Origin: Musa acuminata AAA Group
Lineage: Eukaryota; Streptophyta; Magnoliopsida; Zingiberales; Musaceae
Assembly (NCBI RefSeq): GCF_036884655.1
Contig: NC_088339.1
Location: 33,351,001 to 33,415,000 of the forward strand
DNA length: 64,000 nt
Direction: 5' to 3'
Shown here: piece by piece, positions 1-12,800 of the stretch
Position numbering within the stretch: the first letter of the stretch is position 1
How the letters are laid out: each line of letters begins with the position of its first letter
Made by a program: the position numbers and the translations under genes
Notes under the pieces: generated by a model
Database searches by the model: none
What the model was told of the DNA's origin: nothing
Seen by the model: the letters and a program-made list of their open reading frames with translations, nothing else

Positions 1-327
1 GGACACTAAGTTTAGATCAAAACAATATTGAGCCAAACATCATGGAGGTAATCTGTGACGAAGCTTGTCTTGGAACTAATTTCTAACCTAATTTGAGATT
101 AAAGCATCATTCAATTGAATCCAAGCCAGCCAAGCATAGCTGAGACAGAACTAGAACAACACACACAAAGAAAGCATCAAGCAAATCCATATGGTAAAAG
201 GGATATCAAACATCATGTCAACCTCACCAAAACTAATATGACAAACAAGATATCCTGAACACAAGATGATAACGCACACAAAGGAAGCATATAAAACATT
301 GAAAGATGTAATATCATGATACCTTAC

Positions 328-2379
328 TTGACCGTGCATGTGCAACTGTAAATTGAGCTTGATCCTTGATAGCTGGAAAAGAGCTATCAGCAGTACCATC
401 TTTGTTCTAAAGAGTAAAAATACCAGTCAGCTTTAATTTGAACACGAGGAAATAAAAATTAAATGAAACTAAGATAGGATCATAAGTTGCTAGTGACCAA
501 CCTTTTCATATATGTATATGTTTCCATCAGCATGACCAACAACAAATGTGCCTTCACTTTCCGGAACCCATGCAATACAAGTGCATTTACTGCAGAAACA
601 ACAAAGTTTCACTAATGGTAGGGGAACTGCAAATCAGGAAGCAACCAACAGATCATAATACTCGATACAATTCAAGAAGACCCCAACCGACATCCCAGCC
701 ACAGCTGACCCCAAACCCACCACAAGACATGAACAAAACAGAGGAATTAACCAAGAAAATAACATACAACATAAGAAAAGAACAAAACATAAAATAAAAG
801 GTGCAATTTGTTTTCATCATCATTGAACAAGTTTGGAAAGAGAAACTCTTAATGATAGAGTAGTATCCGAGTTTAGTATATATCCTTCTTAAGAATCTAA
901 TAACCATTAGAGTATACAGTATACATTATAGATATTATTCAAGTTTAATGGTATATCCTGCTTAAGAATCTAATAACTATTCTAATATGCACCATAGATA
1001 TCACTTCATGATTTAATGAAGTTGCATAAAGCATCAGTACCTCATTTGTGGAGTTAACCAAATAAGTAAAATGCATAGACATATGACTAGTTGATATAGG
1101 TTTATTAAGACGAAATGCATAAATAATAGCTCACTAATACCAGGTAGAAATCCAACTCTATGAGTATTAAATCTTTTTTTTTTCAAAGTTGACAACATGT
1201 ACTAACCAATCCTATTAGATACCACATGGACTAACCAGTCTTATTAAAAACAGGTTTTATGTGCCAACATGTTGCAGATGAACCCATTAATGGTATGCAA
1301 CTATGCACTAGCACACAACAAAAAATATTGCCTTTAGCATACAAGAAAAGATTGACATGTGAATCGGCATGCATCTACACAAGCATGGCATAGCACAATA
1401 CAGCTTGATACTGTCCCATGCCAGCAAGTAATCTGTCACCACATCGGATGCTTTAATTCTAAGTCAATAATTTACTTAATATTAACTACTACGAATTCAA
1501 ATATCAGTCAAAACCTCTAAAACTTGTTTTCTCTGCTTTTGTTCCAATGTAGAATTATGTGAAATCTTAAGCACATATTAGCAATGTTTATTTTCATTCA
1601 GGACAAGGAAAAGTACTAAAGCCTGGTCTTTTATTCTTCTTGCTCTAAAATCTCTGATCTAAATTATATTTTGAGAGTACCCTTTGACCAACATATCAGG
1701 CCCAAGTTCAGCTTCAAATAAGTGCTTCTGTCTTCAAAAGCTTCATCTGATCCATGTTTCCTATTCTGATTGCTTCATGATTCACTTACAGCTTCAAGCC
1801 ATACAATTTAGTGTTTTAAGCCCTATCAATATGTGCACAAGCTTCATCAAGAGAAGCTATATTTCAAAGCTTTTACCATATTCTTTGTCTAGGTCTTCTA
1901 TTGCAATTTCACAAGATAACATTCAACTCTATTTTAAAAGAACATGCATCATGGGCCACAGTCATGCCACCTCATTAACACAAAGGCAAGGATAAGTAAT
2001 TTGGCAAATGCAGGATTTGACCCGAGGACCTAGTTATCAACAATCAAGGTCCTTAGCAGTTATGAAGCTTAACCTAGAAGAGCATGTGCATTGACATACA
2101 ATAGAACAGACTGCACCAAATTCATATACTTGTGTGACAACAACACATACCATTGACCTATGACACATTTGCCTTAAATACATGTATCAACTTCATTTAT
2201 TTTCTCAGTCTAGAAATAGTAACAAGCTGCATTATTCATAGAATTCTCAAAATATTAAAAAAAAAACTCCATATAGTTGCATAGACACCTCTTTCTGTTC
2301 ATATTCATAATTACTATAAAATCCTAATCCAAACCATAAATGTTTTCCTAAGAACACAGAGGCTATAAGTATAACCCAA

Positions 2380-2426
<47 letters not shown>

Positions 2427-3603
2427 CACTATTCATTTCTGGATCATAGGAACTAACAAATTCAAAAAGTCAATGCAGGGAATATAAGTGATAAGTTACT
2501 GCTATATAAAGCACCATCAACCACCCCAGAAGTAGGCATGCATGTTGGACCATCTCATGTAAAAAGAAAGGTACAAAGCCAATAAAAATATAAATGAAAA
2601 GTAATAGAATAATTAGAAGGAAATTGATCATCAAGATCAAACGCATGGCCAGAGAGTAAGACGTGCCTATTACTAGTGGTGCCATCTTTGTTATAATGCT
2701 GAGCCGCTAGTAGCTTTCTCCCTGGATCTTGTAGTTGTTGCCTTAATGACACTGAGTAGACTAGAACACATGTATGTTGATATTATTTGGCAGAATAAAG
2801 ATCCAACATCCTAACAAGCAAAGTACAAAAACGAGAAATTAATTTGTGTCCGATATATGTGTGGGCTGACCATCTCCGGAGTGCAGACCAATGAGGAAAT
2901 CATGTCCATCCTTTGCGTCCGAATCAAAGGCATGACAAACCGGATTCGAGTTGCTGAAATGGATGGACTTGATAGGATCCTGAAACAGTTTAAATCACCA
3001 GACACGATTACATCTCGTACAACAAATTCAGCAAACTAAAAGAACTCTAATCCCCACTAGATGATAAACCTTATCCTGAGAATTGAGGTCACTGATGAAA
3101 AGAGTATCTGCTGAGTTGAAGATAAGATATGACCCCTTGCCGTCATAATTAGCCACCGCTTGTGAGTTTCCTGATCCGGTGGAGACTCCTAGAGAACCTC
3201 CAATCCTGCTGGTCCCTGAGACCGTCCGACTCGTCCCATTACCACCAACAAAACTGAGCGCTCGGCTGCCGTTCCCAGCGCCGAGCAGCCTAGCCGCTGC
3301 AGACCTCACTCCGCTGGAGCTAGGGGTCGACGGCGTCGCCAAGGGCTGGTTCGTCGGTTTCTCCTTGAGATAGGCGACGGTCAACTACCAAAAGAAGCAA
3401 CAATAGCAGTAGGCAAGAGAGAAGAATCATAACCCTAAGGCCAAAAAAAGGCGCACCTGGGAGACGGCCTTGCCGTGAGAATAGTGCAAGACGGCGGCGG
3501 GGTGGGTCTTCTCGTACTGGAGCTTGTAGCGGCCCTCCGGGGTCTTGAAGTAGGTCTTAAGGCCTGGAGACTGGGAGTTGATGGCCGTCGACTGAGAGGA
3601 CAT
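328..3603 (-). CDS. WDR20/creC-like WD40-repeat protein, 5' part (3' end beyond the window)
   Basis: Six exons read on the minus strand: 3603-3457, 3384-3070, 2979-2871, 2760-2667, 589-502 and 406-328. They give 277 residues in one continuous frame. The start ATG (MSSQSTAINSQSPGLK) opens a conserved N-terminus followed by a Ser/Gly-rich linker. Then come the beta-propeller stretches HFSNSNPVCHAFD, GLHSGDVYSVSLRQQLQDPG and CTCIAWVPESEGTFVVGHAD. This resembles plant proteins annotated as catabolite repression protein creC and the animal WDR20/DMWD family, scaffolds that work with ubiquitin-specific proteases; that function is known only from relatives. The rest of the propeller must lie left of base 1, because no further exon is visible in 1-327. 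Intron 4 (2666-590, about 2 kb) holds a (TA)n tract at 2384-2427 and begins with GC instead of GT. A telomere-like AAACCCTA box lies upstream at 3736-3749. Confidence 0.87.
2384..2427. repeat. (TA)n microsatellite in the WD40 gene intron
   Basis: About 44 bases of uninterrupted TA dinucleotides inside the large fourth intron of the WD40 gene. The runs of Ile and Tyr codons it produces in six-frame translation are artefacts. Confidence 0.95.
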
Positions 3604-3735
3604 GATCGGAGAATTATCGATTCCGAGATTACTCCAATGGCGGCCGAGCGATCATTCCTCCGCCCAGCCCCCTCTTCCCCTCCTCTTCCTCTTCCAAATT
3701 GGAGGAGATCACAGAGAGAAAGCGAGAGACGGAGC

Positions 3736-3749
3736 TAGGGTTAGGGTTT
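3736..3749 (-). promoter_or_regulatory. Telo-box-like element in the WD40 gene leader
   Basis: On the minus strand the sequence reads GAAACCCTAACCCTAG, about 135 bases upstream of the start codon. It carries the plant telo-box core AAACCCTA, which in other plants is found near transcription starts of growth-related genes. Its activity here is inferred only. Confidence 0.45.
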
Positions 3750-4527
3750 CCGGAAGCGGCCGCGCCGAGTTCGCTCGCCTCAGTTCTCCCCTTTCGATCT
3801 CTTCTGCGATCGCAACGGCGGCTTCGAGGAGAAAGGAGAGGGAGGGGAGGATGAATCGGGGGAGAGAGAGGAAAGACACAGAGAGAGATAGAGGGCGAGA
3901 CGAACAATGAAAACTAAGAAGGGGGGACGGGATATCGGGGCCGTCCGATCGATCCAGACCGTCCAATTGTTGGACTTACGAGGAGATGACGAAAATGCAC
4001 GGTGGAGATGGATGGACGAGGCGGTTGGGTCGAACAACAACAGCGTCAGAGATCAAAAGCCCGAGTGGTCGTTCAAGAAGAGTCAACCGGCTCGATAAAA
4101 AGATGGTGGGGTTTGGATCCGAATCATAGCCGTTAAATGGAAACTGATGGGATCGGACGGTCACTGATCGTTTTGTTGAGATTGGCCTCCATCAGATTCC
4201 TTGCATCGACATTTTGAAATAATTAAAATATTAAATGACTATTTAAACCCATTATCCTATTAGATTAGGATACTTCTGATGGCCCTTTTTCTCTCTTTTG
4301 GGATCATTTATATTTGCATGTCTTTTGAAATTATCTTGGAATCAATTAAAGATATTGTAGATATATTGTGAACAGTTGATGGCCACATTTTAATAATTAA
4401 AAATATTTATATTAACTCTACTGGTTATATTATTTAAGATATATGATTTTTGTTAACATATTTAATATATAATGACAATATTGTCTTAAGAAGTTGGGTG
4501 CAAATGTATGCCATCTGGGCCAATTAA

Positions 4528-4532
<5 letters not shown>

Positions 4533-4580
<48 letters not shown>
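4533..4580. repeat. (TA)n microsatellite
   Basis: An uninterrupted run of TA dinucleotides of about 48 bases in intergenic DNA. Confidence 0.95.
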
Positions 4581-4582
<2 letters not shown>

Positions 4583-6214
4583 CTAAGAAGGATGTATGTA
4601 ATGCATGAAGTTATGGTCAACGCAGCATCTGTTAACAAGGCTTTGAGACGAGCAAAGCCTCAGTCTTGGATTGACACCGCTGACTGCTGCAGCCCAATCC
4701 AAAGTTTTCTCTTCTAATGTTTCTTACGCATCTCACTCTGTCATATTATTATCATTATTTGGTCTTATCATTTACAAGATTCAAAGATGTTTCATCACCA
4801 TATCTTGAAAGAACATAATTGAGATCTCCTGTCCTCTAAATAATTGTTAATCAAAGCCCAAAGAAACCTTAGCAGAAAGGCTGCCTGAGCCAAGTGCATG
4901 CTATGCTACAAGGAAAGCCTCACCCTTCTCTGCTCACAGTAAAGGCAGATCTCTTCCTTCATTAAATGCAGTGCCAAGGATTCTTCTCAGTTCTCTCACC
5001 TGATCAGAATGACTCTTCTGAGGAGTCTCCACTTCTGGGCACTGATAAGAAAGATAACCACAGCTCGAATTGCAAAAGGAGTATACTAAAATCTGGGTTT
5101 CATTTGTCTCGAGTTGAGTTGGAAGGCCAAATCATCAGCCACCTGCATCAGTGCTTCTTGCATTTAATGTTTTCTCATCCAATCTCATTCCATGTAACAC
5201 AAGAAGCTGGTGATACGGTTCAAGTCAAAATCATTCTGCATCGATCAAATCTGAGTCCATCAAATCATATCTAATCTAAAAACGAAAGGAAAAGATATCT
5301 TTTGTTGAGCCAAAGATTATATTATATTTATTTACTATTTTGTCAGTCCAATCGGATTTAATCATTCAAAATAATCCCTGTTTTAGCGTATACGGTACGA
5401 AATATATTATCAAATCTCGAATCTATTATGGATGATGTGATCGATGATATATGTAATGATTAAGCACCGACTAAATGTCGGGCATGCAGTCTAGCAGAAA
5501 GTTACCCATGTCAACCCCAATTGTTGATCCTCTTCACGAGTTCTTCTGTGTGTGGAAACTCCATTCTTTTTACCGATAGATAGTGACGGATGAGCTACTT
5601 GGCTTCGGAGCAAGAATAATTGGCAGAAAGAAAAACACAAGAGGAGACAAGCTTTGGTGTCTTTTGTGAGGCTGTCACCTCCAGGAGACGATCTCCATGT
5701 TCAGCTGCTGCAAGGAGCAGCAGTGTCAGTTGTTCTTGCCCCCTCGTCAGACTTCCACAGTGTACTTTGGATCACAAGCTTGGAGAGACTCTGATGACAC
5801 CTTCTCTCGGTGCTCCAAAGATATATGCAGTAATATGGATCGCAGTAGCTTCGATTGTGATGCTAAATGAGGTTAATCTACAAGACAGTCAACTGTGGTG
5901 ATGCGTATGGTGGCAAAGATACTACTGTGTACTCTTCTTCTGCTGCTCATGAAGAAAGTCCAAACCTTTTTTGCTGGCACACAGAAGAAAATGGCTTGCA
6001 AGCACGTAATTGCCAATTTGACTTCCTCTCCTTTTTGTTCTTTTTCTTTTGGGAAACATAGTGGAGTTGATTCAAAGACATAAATGTCGGCATGAAATTC
6101 CAACATTACTTTATATTATCAGAAATTTCAAACAAATATCCAAGGAAATTTTTTTATGAATTATATAATGTCATTATTCCCTAATTTTATATTTCAGCTT
6201 GCAAAATATAACTG

Positions 6215-6245
<31 letters not shown>

Positions 6246-6809
6246 GATATTAATAATTGTCTTATATATATATATATATTGATAATTATAGGACTTAATT
6301 ATATAGGTTCAATTGACTCACTGAGGTTGATCCAACATGTCCAAATCATTCAGGAAAGTGGAATTGACCAAAATTAATTTTCACAAGAAAATAGTATGTA
6401 AGAAATAATTTTGTTTTCTTCTTACAAAATAAAGACAAAGAAAAATAATAGAAAAAGGGAAGAAACCAATTGAGCATACATCCGCTCCTTTCCCTTCATA
6501 AAAGCGTCGCTTTCGAGTCTTCCTTTTGCTTCTCTGTCCACTCCCCTCGCTCTCCTTTTTAAAGCTCCTCTCGATGCCTTCCACTGGCGCCCCTTTAAAG
6601 CTCGCTCCTTTTTGCTCGCCTCGCCCCTCTTTCCTCCCACTCGCTCGATTATTGGTCGCGATCCGTGTCCCGATCGCTCGCATTAAAACCCTGCCCCCCT
6701 CCTCGAAGTAATTGCCTAGAAGCGCGTCTTTAATTCGTCCGTTCGCGTTGGAATGATCCCCGAGGAGGAGGGTTTGGTCGGATCCGGAGGGTGCCGGCCG
6801 TGAGAAGCC

Positions 6810-9800
6810 ATGCACGGGAGGAGACGGCTCGCCGACGGGCACGGGTGCGGTGCGGCGGCGTCGTCGCCGAGGGGCGCGCGGCGCGGGAAGCTGGTGCGCT
6901 GGGCGGCCGCCGCGGCGTCCCGGCGGAGGGGCGCCCTGCTGGTGGCGCCGCTCCTGTACCTGGCCTTGATGCTGGTGATGGTCGGGAGGTGGGAGTGGGA
7001 CCTGGAGCCGCCCGTGCCGGTCCGCGTCGGCGTCACCATCCTCAGGAGGGCGCCGCCGCCTGGGTCGGTGTACCGCAGCCCGCGGCTGTTCCACGAGCTG
7101 TGGGCCTTCATGCAGGCCGACGTGAATCACTCCAGTGCGGTAGTCACCGAAAGCCCGTTTCCTGGATATGTTTCCTTGTTTGTTTTTTTTTTTGGTTTTC
7201 CGCAGTGCAGTTGCCAATCATTTACCTTTCTTGTTTATTCATTCAAGAATCTTGACTTCCCGCCGGTAGTTATCGATCTTATGAGTGGAAGTTCTCTGAT
7301 TAGAACGGGAAAGATTTACGTTATGATTCTAGACTCTCAATGATGAGAAATGAATGTTTAGTTGTTTGGGAGCAAATGAGTTATAGAGTGGCATAATGAT
7401 CTTTTTCATACATTTTCCATTTTATTACGTGATAGAGAAATTGTACTTCAAAAAAATGATTCAACAAATTGAATAACAGCGAACAGTAACGGGAGAAGTT
7501 CATATGAAGGTAGCATTTATAATTTGAGGCACGTAACTGCATACTGCTGACAAGGTAAGGGATGATAATATCCACTCAAGTTTCTTTGGCTATCGAACTG
7601 ACCAGTAATTCTTACTGAAAATGTAGCACAAAGTATGTAGTAGTACTTAGTTTGGGTCAGTCATTCAGTTACCCCAGAAATTGCCCCTTGATCTTGTCGC
7701 TATCAGGATAACTACTGCAGATCCGAACAGTATAAAACAAAGTAGGGCATGATTTTCAAGAACAACTTCAATCTCAGGACAGCCTTGATCTCATTGCACG
7801 GTTTTTTTGTTGCTTCACTTTACCTTTTTCAAGAGTCAAGTTGGAAAATCGTATTGGTTGTCCTTTTATAGTGATTCTCTTGCTTTAATTTGTCATGCAG
7901 TAATCATCTCATTATTTAATTAGACAAAGAGAAGTTCGATTTTATCTCTGTTGTTTTGATGTTCTACTCCTGAACCTCCAACCCTACAAGATGCTTCATT
8001 TTTTTGTTTGTTTCCTTTTCAATGTAGGGTCACAACTACAACCTGCACATTATGCATTCATAGGTGTTTGCCATGAAGAACTATATCTTCAAATGAATTT
8101 TTTAAGCTGGTTAGCTTTTAATATAGCTGGGTCTTTCTGAAGAATGAAAATGATATAGTGCCATTCTACTATGTCCTTCGACTTATGTTGTATTATCACT
8201 TGATGATTTTCAACTGCTTAAGATAGATTTGTTATGTAAGTTCAGATATTTCATTTTTCTGGTCAGTCAATATTAATTTGAGGCCGGTAACTGCATATAA
8301 AGGTAGTATGATTTCAATCTCACTTAAATTTGACATTACTTGATGAGATCTATGAAAATGCAAGGCCTTGGAACATGCTTATACTCTGTTTTCCTCATAT
8401 TTGGCAGTGCACTTGAGGTTCGGTTTCTCTCTGATGCATTTTAATGCATATAATTGATTAGTATTTTAATATTTTTAGGAGCTTCTTTGTAGTAAGTGGT
8501 TCTTAGATAAGCCTTTTCTACTTTAAGCCTCCTATAAACCATCTTCTACTCTTCTGCTTATGGTTTGTGTCATGATAGTTCTCTATGTGCATATCATGCA
8601 GTTGATGACAGCATGGCATCAAAAAGCAACTCAAAAGTGGAAACCTCGTTTACCAAAGAGATTATTGCAAGCAGGTTAGAGCTTCAGTAACTGCTAAAAA
8701 ACTCTGGATCTCTAAGAAATTTTCAGAATTGTAGTTAGCAAACATATTGATAATAGTAGGTTTTCCTTCCCTATATAATAATTGTTTATATACCTTCTTT
8801 TTTTTTGTCAGAGTTGCCACCTTCAAATGGTTATCTCATAATTGAAGCAAATGGTGGTCTGAATCAGCAGCGTATGTCTGTAAGTTCTGTTATTAATGCT
8901 TTTCTTTTTGAAAGTTTCTCGATCAGAAACAAACATAGATTTTGTAATACACCCTGTAAGAATAGATAAAATAAATCTCTTTGGCGCAAGGATTCTCCAT
9001 CGAATAGGTTGGTTTTGCAGTATTGTGAACCAAAAAATGGTAATGCAATGTGATATGCTAGAATATGCCAGAAATTTTTGTGGCATCTACCAGTTACCTA
9101 ATCATCACAACGTTGCTTTGACATCTCTTCCTTTTGTGTGTTGGCAGTAGGTGGTCTTATTTGCATAGTAGTTACTAGTTACCTGTTTGTCTGCTAGCTT
9201 ATTCTGTACTCCTTTTGCATCTTGACATTTTGCACTGGCACACTGGACAAAAACAGATTATGTGTGCCGTTGCTGTTATTTTAAAGTCTAAATAAGTTCC
9301 ATGCTTCTCCAGTAGCCTTATGACTTGAAAGTACAATAATGACTATAGGTGATTATCCTATTATTCTATAATCGTTAGTTTATCCTCCATAACTATCCAA
9401 CCTCCCATCACTACTGAACAGATACACTCAGAGATGTAGTATGATACTTTGGAATAAATACATCTAACTGATATAACACCGTCTAGCTTAATATTAAGCA
9501 ATACAGCTAGTCAAGGCCTTCTCCTTGAGCAGTCTCTCTCTCTCTCACACTTTCTTTATGTCAGAAACACATGTTACTAAGCCTCTTAATTATTATTTTT
9601 CAAGTAACTAAGCGTACATAGATAATCATTATGTTTCCCACAACATATAATTTAATCCACTTTGAACTTTCCCTGATGCAGATATGTGATGCAGTTGCCG
9701 TGGCAGGCTTACTAAATGCAACACTCGTAATTCCAATATTTCATTTTAACAGTGTTTGGCGTGATTCAAGGTAAAAACATCATCATGTCATTTTCTTTTA

Positions 9801-12800
9801 CTTTTTCCATCTCTTACTACATTTGAAATGGCTTGTCACTGGAATTTGCTTTTATTTTACTGTATACATCCTTACTGAAATTGTTTTTGGTTTAAATTTT
9901 CATATAATATTTGTCTTGATTTGATGAATTCAATTATTATGTTAGACAACAGCTTTGAGATCTTCTGGCCATGTTTCAGTTTTCTGCATGAGTCATTAGA
10001 GGGACAAAATATTTTAACATTAAGGATTCTCAATATTTTGTCTTCTTGCTGATTCTTTAAAGTTGTTTAGTTTGTTTGTTGTACTTATGTCAGCAATTAT
10101 TCTCTTATTTTACAATGCTGGCTATTTCGTATTGATTGTAGGACATGATTTTGTGATCCTACAAGTAAAATATTTTAGTTTATGACTGGTATTTTTCTAA
10201 TATGCTCAAACAAAACATTAGATGGTAATATGTAGTGTATCTAAAAATTTTGAAGTGCAGTTAAGTCTCTTGTAGCTTTCTTCCACATTCCTCGAGTATC
10301 ATGATGAAGTTAAGAAAACCACCTATAGATATTGCTAGCGTTTCAAGGTTTTGGATGAGATGTGCATTTTCTTCGACTGCTTAGAATAAAAGTCTTTATT
10401 ACTTCCTCGGTGGCTCTCCTCTCAGGATTTCAAAAGTTTTCTAACTATTTTTAATTTTTTGAAAACATTTCTTGTTTAAAGTGCAACATTGCAATTTATC
10501 ATGGTATTTTGATTGTTTCAAACCATCTTTTTTGATGTGCTTAGGGCAACAATATTCTTCTTTTGTCTAAATTCTTTCTAAGTTTCTATTATGCTTTTGT
10601 GGGCAAGCCTTGGCACCAATGTTAGCTTACTTCAAAATTTTGGTGTCAATGAATTCAAGTCGTGGATACACTCTTCTTGCTGTAGGAGTAAGGTTTCATA
10701 CATTGACCCTGTACTTTGAATTGGTGGGTGTCTATGCATAAGGCTTTCATTTCTGTAATCCTTAATATTTATAGAGTTTGTCTTCCATAATTTTGTGTTT
10801 TATTTGCTCACAAAACATTGTTGCAATACTTAGTTGAATGTGACTATACGTTATTTTGTCTGATAATTCATAAGAATGAACAGAAATTGTTTTTCTTCTT
10901 CTGTCTGAATTCTTTCAGCAAGTTTGAAGATATATTTGATGAAGAGTACTTCACAGAAACACTCAAAAATCATGTAAGAGTGGTTAAAGAGCTCCCACCG
11001 GAGATATTGCAGCGATTTGACAATAATATCAGCAACATTTTGAATTTGAGAAGTAAGGCCCTATCATCTAAGACATATTATCTACAGAAGGTTCTCCCAA
11101 AATTATTAGAACTGGGGTATGAGCTTGTTCTTCAGATTCATTTAATTTTGTACATTTTTTTATTTTATGTTATTTCGTTATTTCTTAATCATAATCATGC
11201 ATTGAATTTATTGTTCCATTTATGAGAAACTCCATATCTGTTGGCTTTGTTGAAACTTTTGGAAAGAGTTGCTACCTTATTTGGCAATATCATTCAAAAT
11301 TATGTTTTCTTATTCACATTACTTTGGAAAATTCTTACATTTTATCATTTTTTGGCTTATGTGTAGTCATTCCACAGCTTTGAGATGCCGATACAGTATA
11401 CCTCGGTTGTACTTGTGCACTTATTATTTATGTGAGTTTATGCATATAATATTGAGATATACGGTGGCTTACTGAGCTGCACAATATGCAGAGACTGCGA
11501 GAACTAAATATCGAGCTTCCGGGTGGAGTTCATCCAGTATGTCTTAGTATAGTTTGGTATTTGCCATTCTCTTGATTGTATTGTCGTGTTTCTCCATGTT
11601 TATTTTATGGATGGGTGATATGGATCCAAGTTCAATCCCCATGTTTCCCCATCTTGTTCAAATTCACATTGTTGGTCATTGCATAATTTATCAACCCTAA
11701 ACAGACTAGAGCCTAAATTGACTAGGTTCAGAAGCAATAATCTTTACTGTGGCTGCTTGATTTGATTTAAAGCCTAAACAATTTAAGTTTCATGCTTGAG
11801 ATTTTCAGTTTTCCTTATGAGCTTGTATGTTATGTAGGCTATTGCAATATGGCACAGATCATTTATCCAGATATGCATTGTTTCTTCTGATTATATCTTG
11901 GAACTTAGTTCTTTGTTTTGTGATTTTTATGTTTTGCTTCTTCTGAGTTATATGTTGGAACGTAGTTCTTCATTTTGTGATTTTACATTCCGTTTATATG
12001 TGCTGTGCAGGGCTGTACGCATAGCACCATTCTCTAACAGATTGGCTCATTCAGTTCCATCCAGCATCCAGGGACTAAGATGTTTGACAAACTATGAAGC
12101 ATTGCGCTTTTCTAAACTAATAAGATCTCTCGCCGAAAGAATGGTTCACAGAATGGTAAATAACAGCTCAATAAATGGTGGAAAGTACATCTCACTGCAT
12201 CTTCGGTTTGAAGAGGTGTTACTTGTTAGGTCTATATGACGAGTTCAATCTCTTTGCAAATTTTCTATTGGAAAGGTATATGTGATTTCTGTCCTTTTCT
12301 ATTTCAGGATATGGTAGCCTTTTCGTGTTGTACTTATGATGGTGGTCAGCAAGAGAAAAATGAAATGGATAAAGCTCGTGAAAGAAGTTGGAGAGGAAAG
12401 TTCAGGAGACCTGGTCGAGTAATTAGCCCAGAGGCTAACAGAAGGAATGGAAAATGCCCTTTAACGCCGTTAGAGGTTATGTACTTGATTATAGCAAGAT
12501 TATCATGATGAGGATATGTTTTTTCAAAATTTCAGCTGATTGTATGGTAAATTTATCTTCAATTCTAAGGATTGCTATGTCGATTGGCGTGAGTCAGCAT
12601 TGGTTGAAACATATGATGCCAAAAGGCATCAGCACATGCGATTCTAATCTGTGCTGGAGGCATTGACATGTAGATAGACTAATGTTTGGTTTAGCCAGCA
12701 CAAAAGCAGCACATCCTTGCACCACGGAAACATAATTCCTCATTCTGATACCCTTGTTCCATGGAAAAACTATTTTTGATTCTAGGTGTTCAAGTATATG

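Larger units (their letters stand above)
3604..6809. other. Intergenic region between divergent WD40 and O-fucosyltransferase genes
   Basis: The first 250 bases are purine/pyrimidine-rich leader and promoter sequence of the WD40 gene. From 4200 to 6470 the DNA is AT-rich with short ORFs that I cannot match to any family. It includes (TA)n tracts at 4533-4580 and near 6213-6240. From about 6470 the base composition becomes GC-rich and leads into the O-fucosyltransferase gene, so this part is probably its promoter and 5' leader. The two start codons are about 3.2 kb apart, too far for a compact shared promoter. No RNA gene was recognised. Confidence 0.7.

Noticed and set aside
1684..1995. 103-codon plus-strand ORF
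   Set aside because: It lies inside a WD40 gene intron and shows no homology or codon pattern.
6381..7217. Minus-strand ORF of 278 codons over the O-fucosyltransferase first exon
   Set aside because: It is antisense to a well-supported exon; its length comes from GC-rich sequence, and its translation is an Arg/Pro/His-rich low-complexity product.
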